From positions 59,765 to 123,764 of the forward strand of contig NW_019775643.1 in the NCBI RefSeq assembly GCF_001039355.2: 64,000 nt of DNA, read 5' to 3'. The number at the start of each line of letters is the position of its first letter. The first letter of the stretch is position 1. Shown in pieces: positions 12,325 through 26,081 of this stretch. Below the pieces are notes generated by a model. The model ran no database searches. It was not told the DNA's origin and saw only the letters and a list, made by a program, of their open reading frames with translations. Both the position numbers and the translations under genes were made by a program. Source of the stretch: Lingula anatina (lineage: Eukaryota > Brachiopoda > Lingulata > Lingulida > Lingulidae).

Positions 12325-13601
12325 ACCATTGGATTGTTAACGATGCCATCTGGTGTCCTGTGGTGTGTTTTCTCCATATAACTGGGCGGACTTATGACAT
12401 GGATCGGAGAGAAATGCAGGGCTTTTATGGATCCAGTTCNAAAGCGGGGGGTGGGGGGGTTGGGGATAATTCAGGAAGGGAAAAGAGACATTTGCCAAAA
12501 CATTTGTACATTTGTATATATGTGTTTATTTTTGTGCTTACATTTTCTGAATGCACAGTTGCGAGGGATGACTGAAGAACACTGTATTTGTACATGAAAG
12601 ACATAAAGCAAGATAACATATTTGTGTATTCTCGGTGATGTGATAAATTGAGTTCCCATTGCCAAGGGCCCTTATAGACTGTTTTTGTATTACGCCCACT
12701 TGCATGAAAGCAATAACTTGAAATAGATTTTTATGAAAGATGAGGATTGTTTTCCCAGTCATAAGGAAAAGTTAAACAATATATTTTCACTTAATGTAAT
12801 GAAAGATGTGGGCATCTTATCTTTGAATTTGACATCAATATGCTTGTAACTTGATAGAACTAATTCAAGTGTTTGATAACTCATATATTAATGAAACATT
12901 TGTTACACCTACTTAATTTCAAGATATTATTTTGTAAAAGACTGTTTTTTTTTGTTTTGTTTTTTTTTTTTTAAGATTGGTTGTCAACAATCCTCCACTT
13001 ATCCCCTTTCCTGTAAATTGAATGTGGTTTTAACTTGGATGTATAAAATTTACACGAGCAATGAATATTTTGCAGATTGAAATGTGGAAAATTGTTACCT
13101 CCATTCAAGGATGATATTGTTCAATCTTATCAGTGTAAAACAATCAGGCTTGTTGCTTTTGAATCTTGATGTGATAAGCACTGGCTCCTTATTCTTAAAG
13201 ATACTGAATTGAATGAAAAGGTGTATAATTCATTTGAGAAAATAAAGAATGTTTATATGGAAAATGGTGTTTATATGAAAAATGGTTGTGTTACCAAATA
13301 CCAAGGGTGCTTTCATCTGTGTGGAAAAAAAAAGGAATGGTCACCTAAGTTTTTCTAATTCCATAGAGTGATGAGTCCAGATTTAAAATCCAATGTAACG
13401 TCAGTTACTCTGATATCCAGAATTGGATCCTCTCAAAAGTGTGCATTATAAACTAGTATGGCATCCAATTAAATTGAACGGGGCAGCATTGCAGCACGCA
13501 TTTGTAAAAGAGCAAAGGGGATTTAGCAGTCTTTACTCTGGCCTGGCCATGGTGTTTCTCCTTATATTTATTATTGTTGTTATTATTATTATTATTACCA
13601 G

Positions 13602-13810
13602 ATCGAGAGCGACGTATCAGCATGCGCATTCATCGTGGTGGTGCTCCAAACATGTCCAGCTCGGATCTCACTGGTCGTGACGGACGGATGTCTGCCTCCC
13701 ACTTGAATCCTGGTGTAACGGGACTGAACTCTGCCATGAGACGAGGTAGTGCATCCAAGGAAGGGGACATCACAGGCCGGTCCTCCTCCTCAAGACACTT
13801 GAAAAAATGA
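13602..13810 (+). CDS. CSNK1D: CK1 delta/epsilon last exon, copy 2
   Basis: Same sequence as 12116-12324 as far as can be read by eye, preceded by a TTA run one unit longer. If the duplication is real, the two exons would be interchangeable, mutually exclusive 3' ends coding the same protein. If it is an assembly artefact, only one exists. Confidence 0.6.
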
Positions 13811-13926
13811 ACCATTGGATTGTTAACGATGCCATCTGGTGTCCTGTGGTGTGTTTTCTCCATATAACTGGGCGGACTTATGACATGGATCGGAGAGGAA
13901 TGCAGGGCTTTTATGGATCCAGTTCT

Positions 13927-16900
13927 ACATGAATTAGACAACCTTTCTCTCTTATGTGATGAATGCAGCATGTGGAGGAACTGTAAAGAGGCCCTGCTGG
14001 GGGGGGGGGGGGGGGGAAAANAAATTGTGTGGTGGTAAATATATCTTTTTTATGATGCTGAATAAAATAAGTGTGGAGAGTGAGGTCCTCGTGTCAAAAG
14101 GAAAGGTAAAAAGAATTGTTGTATATCTGCTTGTATAATTTTTTCATGTCAAAATTTATAAATATTTGTATAGAGAAAAAAAATATGTACAAATTTGCGT
14201 ATTAGAAAATAAGTATAAGATACAAAAAGGAAGATAGCCCTGTGGAGCAATGTCTTGATGTTTGTAATTCTTCAGTATAGTAAAATCATAAATATTGTGC
14301 AAATGGAAGACGGGGCAGTATGAAGATTCTTGGACAGGAGACCCAATTTAAACCCTAATGGGGCCAATCCAAATCTTTTTTGAGACAAAAGAGTCAATGA
14401 TCTAGTGAATTCTGGTGTCTGAGGTGGATTTCATTGAAAAAACAACAATCTTTAAATTCTAGCTCTGGGCATTAGGACTTCTACATCACTAGGCCTCATC
14501 TGGGCCCAGTAGCATGTCTGACTGCACCATCATAACATTAGTGGTGGAAACATTGTAATTTTTGCTCTGTTTTTGCAGACCAGTAGATGCTATGGGACAC
14601 TGGTCTGTCTTAAACCACTGTCCATTATACTTGCCCTATGTCCAGTAGGATTATGGTCTTACTGACTTTAATATGAGATAGTGGCCTTGGACCAGTATAG
14701 TCATTTCTGTCACTGCACTGATCTATGGTAATTACTCACTTTTCAATGGGGAAAAATGTAAATTTTACAGATACTGTATTTTGAAGTCATAATTTCTTTA
14801 AATAAGAACATTTCTGTTGAGTGGTAGGAACAAAATTAAAAAGCAGGCAACAAGTTCTTTTTTATATAGTAAAAGCAAGATAAATGCTATATATAATGAT
14901 AATAATTTTTGTGATAATGAAATTATGTGTCTGAAAGTTTGATAATTTTTGCCCATTGAAAAGAATGGGCCATTACGTGTCATTATTTGCAGTGGTGTCA
15001 AGAGAGGTACTCGCCAAATGGGCCATTTTGTCTCCATACCTAACCAGTATCATTTGTTTCCAGGTTGTCAATGTGTAGGAGTTGAGTGTGGCTTGAAGTG
15101 GCATTAGAAGTCCTATATAATAAGAGATCTTCACTACTTAATCATTAGTTATTTGCACATACTAAGAAGTTTTTGTCTTGATGATGAGTATGATGAAGGA
15201 TCTGACTTTTAGTACATCAGGTTTATTCAGTAACACCACATCATCATTATGGTAGAGGTAAAGCTATTTAGCCTGTATGCTTTATAACATGATTTTTTTA
15301 TCCATTGGAACACCTGTTGGTGTTAATTGTTGAATTATAAGCAAGGATTAATACTTAGTCTACCAGCTTCACCCTATCTGTACTAATGTGGTTTTCAACT
15401 TAATGTTAGTACTAATTTGCTCCTACAATGGATTGGTTTTATTAGGTCTACCACATTTGGCATTAGTTTCGTCTTTAAGCATTGATAGGTTTCTGATGAA
15501 CCTGTTTACCAAGAATGTTAAATCCCTGGAAATCATTTGGCAGATTGTTATGGTTGCGTATATAACTATCGCTTGAAGAAACTGGTCAAGGGTTTGAAAG
15601 ACATTCTGCGTGGGTGAAAGAACTATTTTCTATGCTACTATTTTATGATCAAAATATGTCAAAAGGTATGGTTCTTTTAAGGGATCTCTTTCCATATACT
15701 AGTTTATTTATATACATAAATGCATGTGGCATGTGAAATGGGTAAGGGATGAGATGCATTTGATATCAATGTAATATAGAGAATAATGACATTTGCAAAG
15801 ATAGCCCCAAGGTTTCTACAGCTTGACTGGAAAGGTGTTATACTAGTGCAGATGGAAAGAATTGGTCTCATTTCCCACTGGATCACACAAAACAAAGATG
15901 CAGGGTACATGTATGTGGCCATGACAGTGGTATCTTCAAGGGGTGGGGGTGTATATTGAACAATTGTGACACTCTTTTTGTATGTAGAAGTTCTTGTAGA
16001 TAATTAATCCAGCCTGGTGTGGGCAGTGTAGAAATACTGTACAGGAAGAATGTTTTATGTTGTCTGTCACTTCATCATTCAGCAGCTCTCTTCGTTAAGT
16101 CAGTCTGATGGAGACAGTTTGATGTACAGAATGCAATGAGATGTCCATAAGAAATAAACGGGCTGTCAGATACCAGTCAGGTGGCATTTGCTGTAGTCAT
16201 ACTTAGGCAATATATTTCCACAAACTGTTCTCAACCCTGGGTGTCAGAGCCTGTCGGGCACGTATTGTGCGTGGTAGTTACAGCGGGCGGTGCCAGATAA
16301 GCTTTGAAACTCCGGGTGCCTTAGCAGAGAAATTGTTTGGAACGTCTCATATGCTTTGTGCTATGTTAAGTGCATCTAATGTATTTTCAGTTTAGTCTGA
16401 TTGAAAAAAAATTATCGACGAGAATGTTGATTTTCATTTACATGATAATAAAAATGGTACTTTAAGGAAGACTCGACTTTGTTATCATTTCGGAACCAAA
16501 AAGACATATTTGTTTTACGTATATATATATATTACGTATCAGTGTGTGTTTGAAGGCTCTCTTCTGTAAAGCCATACCTTCAAGGGAATCCCTAAAAATG
16601 TGTGATTTTTTTTACTCCACTAGGATTCTAGGTACTGAAGTATTGCAAATCTGAGGGTATATGGTTTCTTTAACACTCGAAATCATTGGATGCCAACAAT
16701 GTGACGTAATTGGAAATGTCAACGAGATAGCGTTTTATCATAATTAGGTCACCCATTTTGTTGAAAATTCAACTTCTCTACACCTGCTGACAGGCTTGCT
16801 CTCGGAATATAAATGTAATTACGTAATTTAGCTGTAAACTTGTTTGAATTTGTAAGAGAAGTGCCTCGTAAGCATTAATCGATTATCCCTATTGTAGTAA

Positions 16901-19497
16901 ATTGACAAAACTCGATATTTCTTTTTAGACTATTTCTATAACGTAATCGGCCATATAATACAAAAAATAATTGTCTCACCTACAACATTTGGAATATCTA
17001 ACACATCAAGCTGTTTCACAAGCCATCTGCAGTTATTGTTATATTGCTGTGTTTAGATGAATAAACTTGATTTGATTCATGTGTAAAACCGAATTTAGAA
17101 AAATAGAATGTATTCAACCTTAGGGAGGCAACCGTTCAACGTGTGATGAGGAGTCAATTTTACATGGACAGAAGCCCAGTGTTTCCTATTAGCACGCATT
17201 TTCACCTCTTGATCATATTATTTATTATCGATTCCATTTCTTTTCATGTCTTTTCCTCTTGATATCAATGTGACATACATTGTGCTGCTGGCCTCCCCTC
17301 CAGCCTTAGTCTTATGCCTATATGTGTCACCTTCCTGCATATATCAACTACCACAGTTACGCACATTTATTTAACGCCCCCCCTTCCCCCTTCTTTAGTT
17401 CTCTGGACCCACTCTGTACTACACTGTCCCGCCAAGCTGGTACAGAGTATTGTCAGAGATAGAACCAAGAACCTCTGAGCGGTTCTAAGGATTCCAACCT
17501 AATTTAGAGATGTGCCGGGGAGATTGCATCTGTAATTGTCTCCTTGTCGGCCTGTGAGTGTGTTCACTGGCATGCCTATGTGGCTCTTCCAGGAAATTGA
17601 TGGACTCTTTTATACAAGTAGATGTATTGTCGATTCGGAATCGGGTGTTTTGAATAACTAATGACATTGCCTTTTTAAGTTTAAGAGAAAGATATTGCAT
17701 GATGCCCTGTCTCTCTTTCTGGAGGCATCATTTGCGGATGCAGGATTTCAAGCAGGAGGGGAGGGGGGCTAAATGTTGATCCGAATTCTTGGCTATGTCA
17801 GACATTTTGTAGTACATAATTTAGTAGTGGACCTTGGAATGTGCCCTTTTCAAGAAAGAGTGCGGAAACGTCTTTTTACTCTTTAAGAGTGGTTAGGAAC
17901 CGCACCGACCGGCCCACATCCCTGACTTCTCGTATACCGGCACATTAAGTTATCTGAATACTAATAACTAAGGTGTTTTATTTATAGTACATTGACAGAC
18001 ATTGGCTACGTGACAGGTAATTCTACTAAAAGCAAGTCACTTTAAGAATGTTCCTCCCTAATTTATTAAAAGACACGTACAATATGTGAAAACGGCACCA
18101 AATGGTTACAGAGTACGCACGAACAAAGTATGATTACCTATTCGTTACAAATGCAGTTTTAGAACCATACAACAGGGTTCGACTAACACTGTGTCCACTG
18201 TACAGGGCCTCTTTTAAAATGCAAAACTACGATACAACCACACACAAAAATCCTATTACAATAACTTTATCTTCCGGCGCGAAATGATTAAAGAACTTCT
18301 TTACATATAACTTAAAACAAAAATCGCCGGAAGCTGGTTGGGCAATGGAACAATCCTCACTGTATAGTCTTGATCTTAACATGGTATTACTTTTATAGGA
18401 ACTTGATGCTGCTACAGTTTTCTTTCTTTTTTTTTTCCACTTCCTACAGGGTGCTGTGACCTACACGATATTGCTACCCATTCATGTTTCATGGCCTATC
18501 AGCATAAAGTCCGCACTGCCCAAGTTTTCGGTTTCCATGCAATTTCACGTGCACTATAGAAAGTTTCAATGGTGCCGGTTTTAAACATAATCATTCAGAT
18601 TGTCGCTAGCCCATGACAAAGCTCCAACTACACAATACAAACGTACCAAACATTTGGCACTGTCTTGTTTCTTAAATGATCACTTTTTTCCCCCCGAGTC
18701 CCATCGGCGACTCTTCTCGAGTCGGACCACGCTTTCTCTCTCTTGTAACAAACAAGTGAACACATTCCAGAACCTTTTGAAAGGCACGTGGTTCCGATTT
18801 TTTTTATAACAGAGCAAAGGCGATGCTCAATCCACAACCGCTATTTACCATCAGCATGCCTAAATCCAATAGAAACACCATGTGACAGACCTGCAGGGGT
18901 CGTAGCAAAATTACACGATCGATGATAGTAGGCCTACGTTACACAACAGACATATAAGCCTTCATACCTTTCGTATATTCCACATTGTCTACAATACACA
19001 TATGTTAACGTTATATCCGCTATTCAATTCACTTTTAGTTTTAAATCATTTCCTTTTTATGATGGCATGTCATTTGTTTTCCACCGCCAATTTGAGCACG
19101 TTCTGCCCTCCTACATGTACACACCCTCCTCCTTGAAAGTCGATCAGATGTGTAACTATATAAAGTTTTTAATAAAAGCTTTTAATTTCAACTCACGTGA
19201 ATTGAATGTATCTCAGAAGTTCTTTCTCTTTTAATTCCCATAATACTGATGATTATAAATTTCTTATTACGAAATCCACCATGCGTTGTGAATCGTCTTT
19301 GAAACGCGTCGTTTTTCATTCAGTTTTGTTTTGCTGAATACCAATAATAATACTCTCTCTCTCTCGCTCTCTCTATCTCTCTCTCTCTCTTTTACGGCAG
19401 ATAAATATTTGTAATAATAGAATAATAGAATTCAAAATTTTGCAAAAGAATCTTGCGAGGCTGAGCTTCCATTTTTCATGAAACCAATACTTTCCAT
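13927..19497. other. Long stretch with no recognisable gene
   Basis: The first few hundred bases are probably CK1 3'UTR. A poly-G run with an N lies at about 13998-14021, an assembly weak point. The remainder has only short open frames without splice context or family similarity. A CT microsatellite lies at about 19352-19390. No RNA gene was recognised. Confidence 0.5.
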
Positions 19498-22400
19498 TCA
19501 TACGGGGGTCATTCTGTGGGAAGAATCCGAATGATGGTTGTTAGGATTCAGAGGCTTTAAAAGGAACATATCCGCATGGTTTTGGCCTGGAAAGTCTCTA
19601 GAAAGTGTGTAGTTGGAAGTTTCTCTAGACATTCCAGCTGCATAGGTGAAGTAGGTCCTTTCAGAATGCGAAGGAGAATTTTCTCGAGAATGCTCGCGGT
19701 CATGTGACCTTGAGCGCGATCGGCGACGCCTTGAATTTCTAATCACGTGGCTGGCACCACCCCCAACATGATTCTCAGTGGGCTGGACGCTATCATTGAT
19801 AGCGCGTAACCTTTCCCTCTTTTTTCTGTTTTCACTTTTATACCGGAATATGAATAAGTAAACGGATAGCACGCCAGAAAGTTCCATGATGGCAAACGAA
19901 GTGGCGACCATAGTGAATGATGAACCGTATCTGTAGGTAAAAACAGGTTTCTCTCCTATGCCGGGTGGACGTACATGAGCTGCTTCGCTTGCAATGGCGC
20001 CGATGTAGAATATTAAACCAATTAGTGTGCTGAGACCTGAATAAAATTTATGAAGAATATTTAATATATCAGAAACGAAACCTTTTTCGCAAATGGAGAA
20101 ACCGTATATCAATCCGTGTGTGTGTGTGTGACTCATTTTTAAAAGCGTCTTTAACGGCACCAGATATCAAGAGAGGCCTCCACATCTATAGGCCTATAGC
20201 ATGAACAACGCTTCCACATAAAAAAGTTCCATATTTACGAAATATTGCAAAAGAAGAAGAGCAATTGTGTGCTTGACCTTGTTACGTACCTGCCAGGACA
20301 AACAGGACCCCAGCAACAAAGGACAGGTATAACTTCTTGTCATAGCAATGGCTGGCAAAGCAGACGATCCCTCCCGTCATTTGCAGAAGCAGACTGATTA
20401 ATGGCATCATGGTCGAAGTCTTGATGTTATCTGCGGTAAAAATGAAATGTTCGCGCAACTGGATATTTTTTCGTGGGCTTACTACAGAAATTTTATTCCG
20501 AGCAATATCTTAGTATACAGAAGGCAATGAGTGTTTAGATTTAAATTTTGACGAAACCTGTCACTTTGAGCAAAACCTTAAAATTGTAAGTACGTAAGTT
20601 ACTTAAGTACCAATTTGTTACTAATATGTTCTCTTTTACTGCTACCAATTATGAATAAACCAAGATATTCTATCTATTACAATCGGCACAGACGGCTCTG
20701 AAGGAGAAAGGCTCACGCTTTGAAACAAAATCGAAATCAGCCCGTCTCTTTCCTAAACACACATTGATATCTATGAGATTATATTGAGTGTACTTAGAAT
20801 TTAAAATACCCAATATTGTACAATAAACAAAAAAATAAATCGGTGAGAGGTATGGGCCTGATCTTGAAATCACGAGTTCCGCTCCACTGTCAAATCGAAT
20901 TTGTTTTTATGAAATATGACATACTTACAAAGTATTGCCTCTGTTCTCTGAGAATCATCCTTTTCTTCAAGACTGAAGTACTTGATATAACTGCAGTTCA
21001 GCTTAACTTTCATGCATTCTGTGAAAATAGTAAAATTATACATTTCAAACATTACTAATTAACTATTTAAAATCAATGGAATTGGAATTGCCTGTAAGAT
21101 GTACATTGTACTCTCCCACCTACTTAAGGTTTAACTCTATTACTATGGGTAAATCTAGGTCTATTCAACCCGAACTGCATGATGCCCATAAATAACCGTC
21201 TAGCATTTAAAAAATCCAATACGCCATCCCAAAACATATAACGCACAAAATGTTGTTTAAGAACAGGTGTCAAAAGGTGAAGGAGAATCCCATTCTCAAA
21301 ACAAAAATCTGACTTGATGACTTACAGTGTAGCATATAAATGGCGATTGGCACTTTTTCCTATTAAGGCATAAGCTCCAATGGTTTTTACTTTTACGGAT
21401 TCATGGAATGAGATCGGAGTTGAAAAGTTCGAAAACCATATTGTGGTTGTCTCACAGTTTAGAAAAGTTTGTCATGAGTTTGTATAAGTTGGTATCATTA
21501 TCATCATCATCATCATTGAAATTGGTTTTTTTTTAAACATTCGTCTTCCACAGCAAGAATATACTGTAGATATATACTGTAGAACCTGAGTTTTGGGCGA
21601 AACGCGTTCAATGATAGTTCTTTTTGGGAAGCAATTTCGGCAATCATCAATTATAAGGATGGATTGTAAAAATAAAATGCATACTAATGTTTTACAAATA
21701 CTACAGATATTTCCACATCATTACAACTAGCAGTCGCAGTATAAAGGTAACCATACAAGAGAAACAGTAGGCCGGGAGGCATTAGTATTCTTGAGACCAA
21801 ATGTCGCCGCTGGAAATCATGCCCTCGCCATTAACGATGGTCGATTAGATAATTGTGCACGGCGAATATGTGGACTCTGCCCTTGGTTCATTAAGGGACT
21901 GTGGTATAGCAGCAAACCCAATTGAGTCACTGTATCGATAATATAAATATGACACAGCAAAGGCAGTGATTAAACCCGTTGCACCCGCAGTGATTTGGTA
22001 GCTTGGTCCAAGGTTTTCCGATTCTATTGATTATTCGCAGTCTGGAGATAATGATAACTTAGTCATCGCTTTTTCAGACGCTTTATCAAAATAAATGAAG
22101 TTATGTGATCTACTTATTTTTGGCACCTGGTGCCACAGTTATATATCATTCCCACATGGAATAGCCTCAAAAGTTCGATTAATGTGAACATTTATTATTT
22201 CTACAAGTCTTTATCTTGTGGAAATATTCATGATCAAATGTAAAAAAATCACTTGACTGAAGTATACTCTTATGTTATTAACTTAGATAAGAAGATGAAT
22301 ACTAAAGTTTTCTTTCATGTGCTTTCAATATGCTTATTTTGGCTATTGTGTCTGAAATGCCATTTGAAACATCCGTCCAATTTGAAAAAAGAATGTCCAT

Positions 22401-23316
22401 TTCTCCTTTCAATATTAAAACGACTGATTGTATTTTCAGATAACTAGTTGAGTTTTTTAATGCACACTTTTATGCTTCACAGGGTGACAACAGAATCAGC
22501 TATAATCTTTTTATATAAGACAGCAAAGGACATTTTAAATGGAAGAAGAGTGTTCTTTCAACGGAACAAAGCTTGGCAAGTTGATAAAAAGTCTCAGGTG
22601 ATTTTTCTTTAGCATAGCAATGTTGGTCGTTTCACACTGATCGATAGACTAACCTTCAGTTCTATAGACTGCTAGTTTAAGTAAGGACATTCTTGCTATT
22701 TTATTCTGAGACAGCCAACCAGGACGACACTGGATTGAAAGTAAGGACGCTTTGATTATACCCTTAACGGTCAAACAGTTTTAAGACAATACAAATATTT
22801 AGAAATTAATAATTACATAAAATAAATGTTGACGTTGTGGATCTTTTTTCTTCTTTCTTTTTTCTTTTTTGTTTCTTTCTTTCGTTTTTCCCCCTTTTTT
22901 TCTTTGTGTGTGAGTGTAAAACCGGTATGTCGCAAATCATTTTTGTTAGTGTTTTTATATATCTGTATTACGGTGCCATTACGATGTCATTAAAAATCAA
23001 TCCAATATCCATATTTATGTTGATTACAAAATGTTTGATGTTTCAAGTAATTAACACGTCTAACAACATTACAAAATAAAGCACAAACGAAATTAAGAGT
23101 TTTTCTATATAAATAATTCCAGATTTATAATTGATGAAAACTTGAACATAATAACGAATATGCCCAAGATAAAAACTTTCGGGTATATAGGTATAGCTTC
23201 TACCCTGCATATCTTTATTTTATCCATCGTGTAATCCGGTAATGAGCTCACAGTCATTAGTAACATGAAATTATGTATTAATGAATTCTTCCTCATTCAA
23301 TTACCTATAAGTAGTT

Positions 23317-23366
<50 letters not shown>

Positions 23367-25376
23367 TTTTTTGGGTTCAAAGAGATGAAAAGATAGGCTT
23401 GGGTATGCGTAAGATCCAACGTGCACCTCACATTCATTAAAAACACGAAACAACCCTGGTGTCACAGAAATGAAAAATCTAGTGTGGGTTGAAGGGCATT
23501 CTTGAAGCACATGTAGTTGCCATTATCTGTTACTTAAACCCACTGATAATTTAAGCAACTGCACAAAAATGGAAATTTAATTGATGTAAGACACTTGGCT
23601 ATAACAACAGTTGCCAGGTTTTAGCGGAGATGATTCGCGTAATACGCCATATGCACTAGGTTTATTTCAACATATTTTGCTCAATATACTCGCACAATAC
23701 TTTCAGTTCTGATTTTTTCACATAAATCTTCATAAAGCTCTTCAAAACAGCCAATGGCTAGCTAATTGGCGCTTTTGCTCTATATTATCCTACACACCCA
23801 AGCAAGACAGTCAGTCATGGCTTTTGAATAGCCTTTCACGCCACAAATTAAAGGAGCTATGGTGTAACTGCATTAGCATCACAGTCCTATGAAATCCCTT
23901 GAAACTGCTTTTTGTTGTTTTTGGCAATTTACCTTAAAAGCACTCTGCTTTGATTAGAATATCAAATTTTTTCTGCATTACTGAAGGAAGACTAAACAAG
24001 GTAATTGACGGCAAGGGGCTGTCTTCGGGGACAGAGCGAGGGTTTCAGTAGGCTCGGCAATGGCTGCTATCTGTACATATTCCAGCGAGTACATGCATGA
24101 CCAACGATGCCTTCGTGCATGAGAAGAAAATTGATGGAAAACACAGACAATCGCGGCGATGCGCTAGTGTACAGCTCACAAATATACTTACAGGAAAGTC
24201 AACGAGTCGCTTGTTAATAAATATGATCGAGACGGTGCATATTTAGTCGAGTCCACAAAAATATGGTTAGGTGGGCACCTGACCGCGTTTTTATATTATG
24301 TCATTTATGATCCTATAACATTCTTTCCTGGATCAGCTGGTTCGTGCAACATGTAAAAAGAATTAGAGTACTGACCTCATAGATAACCAATCCAATTCTA
24401 CAACGACGTTTAAAGATTTATTTTTCAGTAATAGCATTTTATATTACGAAAGAGAGCTATTTTGTATTATCAGTCTATGCGAGAAATTAAATATAAACCG
24501 AGGCAAACCGATCCTTGAATAATGATCTTTCGATACACTGTAACATTTTTTGAGAAATAATTTCCTTTCTGATGACTGACATTTTTCACAATACCAAATT
24601 GCCCATGGGATCTGACTGGTTTAAACACGACAAATTAATTACAAAGATGTTTGAAATTGATCCTCTCAGCGTGCTCCTAATTTAAACCTCAAAGTGAATA
24701 GCCTCCTGGTCACGGTACATTTTGAATATGCCCGTAGGTTCCTATTTAACTTCCTGTTTAGGATTCTGTCACTAAAAAGAACGTAAATTTTTAATACGGA
24801 GGGGGGGGGGGGGGTACCAATAAGAGAAGGGTTGCGACATCAATTACAGAAATGGTCATATGATACAACGTTTTAATGTTAAACAACGTTTTAATGTTAA
24901 AACATTTTAATTGGAGACTGATATTTTCCAAGAAAGATGTCTTTTCTGGTATAGAGTCGAGAAAAGCATTGCCTTTCACTATTTATGGGGATATCATGAA
25001 TAAATTAGAAATTAGCAACGCCATTTTAACTTTTATTTACTAATATCGCAACTAAGACTTTCCAGAAAATATTCTCAACAATGCTCAGAACTAAAAGGAT
25101 AATATTTAATAATCCTCCCATGAGAATGACATCATATTCGGGGAGGAAGAGAGGCAGATGCAAAGATCTTTTTGTGACGGAATCAATATCACAGTGACAG
25201 TGCCATTAAATCATCAAGACATTATCAGTTTCCGAGGGACTTCGAAAGACCATTTGACAAACACAAAGACGATTCATTTTTATGCACTTTCTCTCTTACT
25301 CTCGCACGCGCGTTTTACACGTCTACACTTAAAGAGATAACAGTGCGAAATATACGTTCATGTACACGCGCGCAGG

Positions 25377-25418
<42 letters not shown>

Positions 25419-26081
25419 TGGGCTCGTATGTACAGTATCATACAAAGCAATCAAGCGCACGCACAAACATGATCTTTGAATGTGTTTGAATGCACAAACA
25501 TGTCCTCACAAACTTAAACACAAACACAAACTTAAACCCCTAAACACTAAGCACGAAGATGTATTAAAACAAAATGTGACCCTTTCTTGTCCTCGTGCTC
25601 AGGTGTTGCCAACGCCAGCTTGCTTTATCGCTGATGAGTGCATGTTCTTTTCCGCTGCGTTTCATAGCGTCCCCTAGGGACTCATTTCCAACTACATTTC
25701 CATTGCCAGCCCGACTTCGTCTGTGCTATTGGCAACCATATCAGGCCGAGTCCCAACATACAGAAAAGAAAGATGTCCTAAGGGTTTTATACGTTTTAAC
25801 ACGCATTATATTTTTGAGTTGTGAATTTTTGCTAAGACTATTGCCTACCTACCTTGTGAATAGCATTTTTTCCACAAACCGGCATGCGTGGATTTAGTCA
25901 CCTCTGTCTGATTGCACCCCGTCACTATCTCGGTCATGTATATCCAGTAGTCCGTGGCAACACCCATGGAGAGGAAAGCGAACGCCGTGCTGGCACAGAG
26001 ACTGGTTAAGACCATCAGGAAACGCTTACGTCCACACCACGCCATAATACTTAGTTCTTCCAGTTTCTGGGTGTACTGCAT
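19498..26081 (-). CDS. TARP-like voltage-dependent calcium channel gamma subunit
   Basis: Four exons on the minus strand: 26081-25853, 21018-20929, 20430-20290 and 20036-19498. All junctions are phase 1 with GT-AG borders, 332 residues in all. The protein has the claudin-like four-pass plan. TM1 is about residues 18-38. The first extracellular loop carries TDYWIY, an NQT sequon and the family signature GLWKKC followed by a second cysteine in exon 2. TM2 is in IKTSTMMPLISLLLQM and TM3 in LYLSFVAGVLFVLAG. TM4 is in SFTMVATSFAIMELSGVLSV. The cytoplasmic tail has an RRRRSRSRSHDREHSREN stretch and ends MTPV, a class I PDZ-binding type end like stargazin TTPV. In vertebrates this family traffics and modulates AMPA receptors or calcium channels; the role here is inferred. 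The exact orthologue (gamma-2/3/4/8 versus 5/7) is uncertain. Confidence 0.88.
23319..23360. repeat. GT/TG microsatellite
   Basis: About 20 GT units with one TTTG interruption, within the first TARP intron. Confidence 0.9.
25380..25416. repeat. AC microsatellite
   Basis: A near-uninterrupted AC repeat of about 18 units, flanked by CGCGCG-containing sequence upstream. Confidence 0.9.

Larger units (their letters stand above)
10966..13926 (+). repeat. 1.48-kb tandem duplication containing the CK1 last exon (likely assembly artefact)
   Basis: 10966-12439 and 12446-13926 are nearly identical over their full length, with an offset of 1481-1486. The junction carries an N at 12440. Differences are a handful of substitutions (for example near 11298, 11662, 11704 and 12411) and length changes in poly-T and TTA runs. 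The coding exon appears unchanged. Low, allele-like divergence and a break at an ambiguous base suggest two haplotypes of one locus joined end to end. A genuine recent duplication is the alternative. Confidence 0.85.
21019..25852 (-). other. First intron of the TARP-like gene (4.8 kb)
   Basis: No coding sequence was recognised. It holds a GT repeat (about 23319-23360), a poly-G tract (24801-24814), a direct repeat of ACAACGTTTTAATGTTAAA (about 24866-24905) and an AC repeat (25380-25416). Confidence 0.55.
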
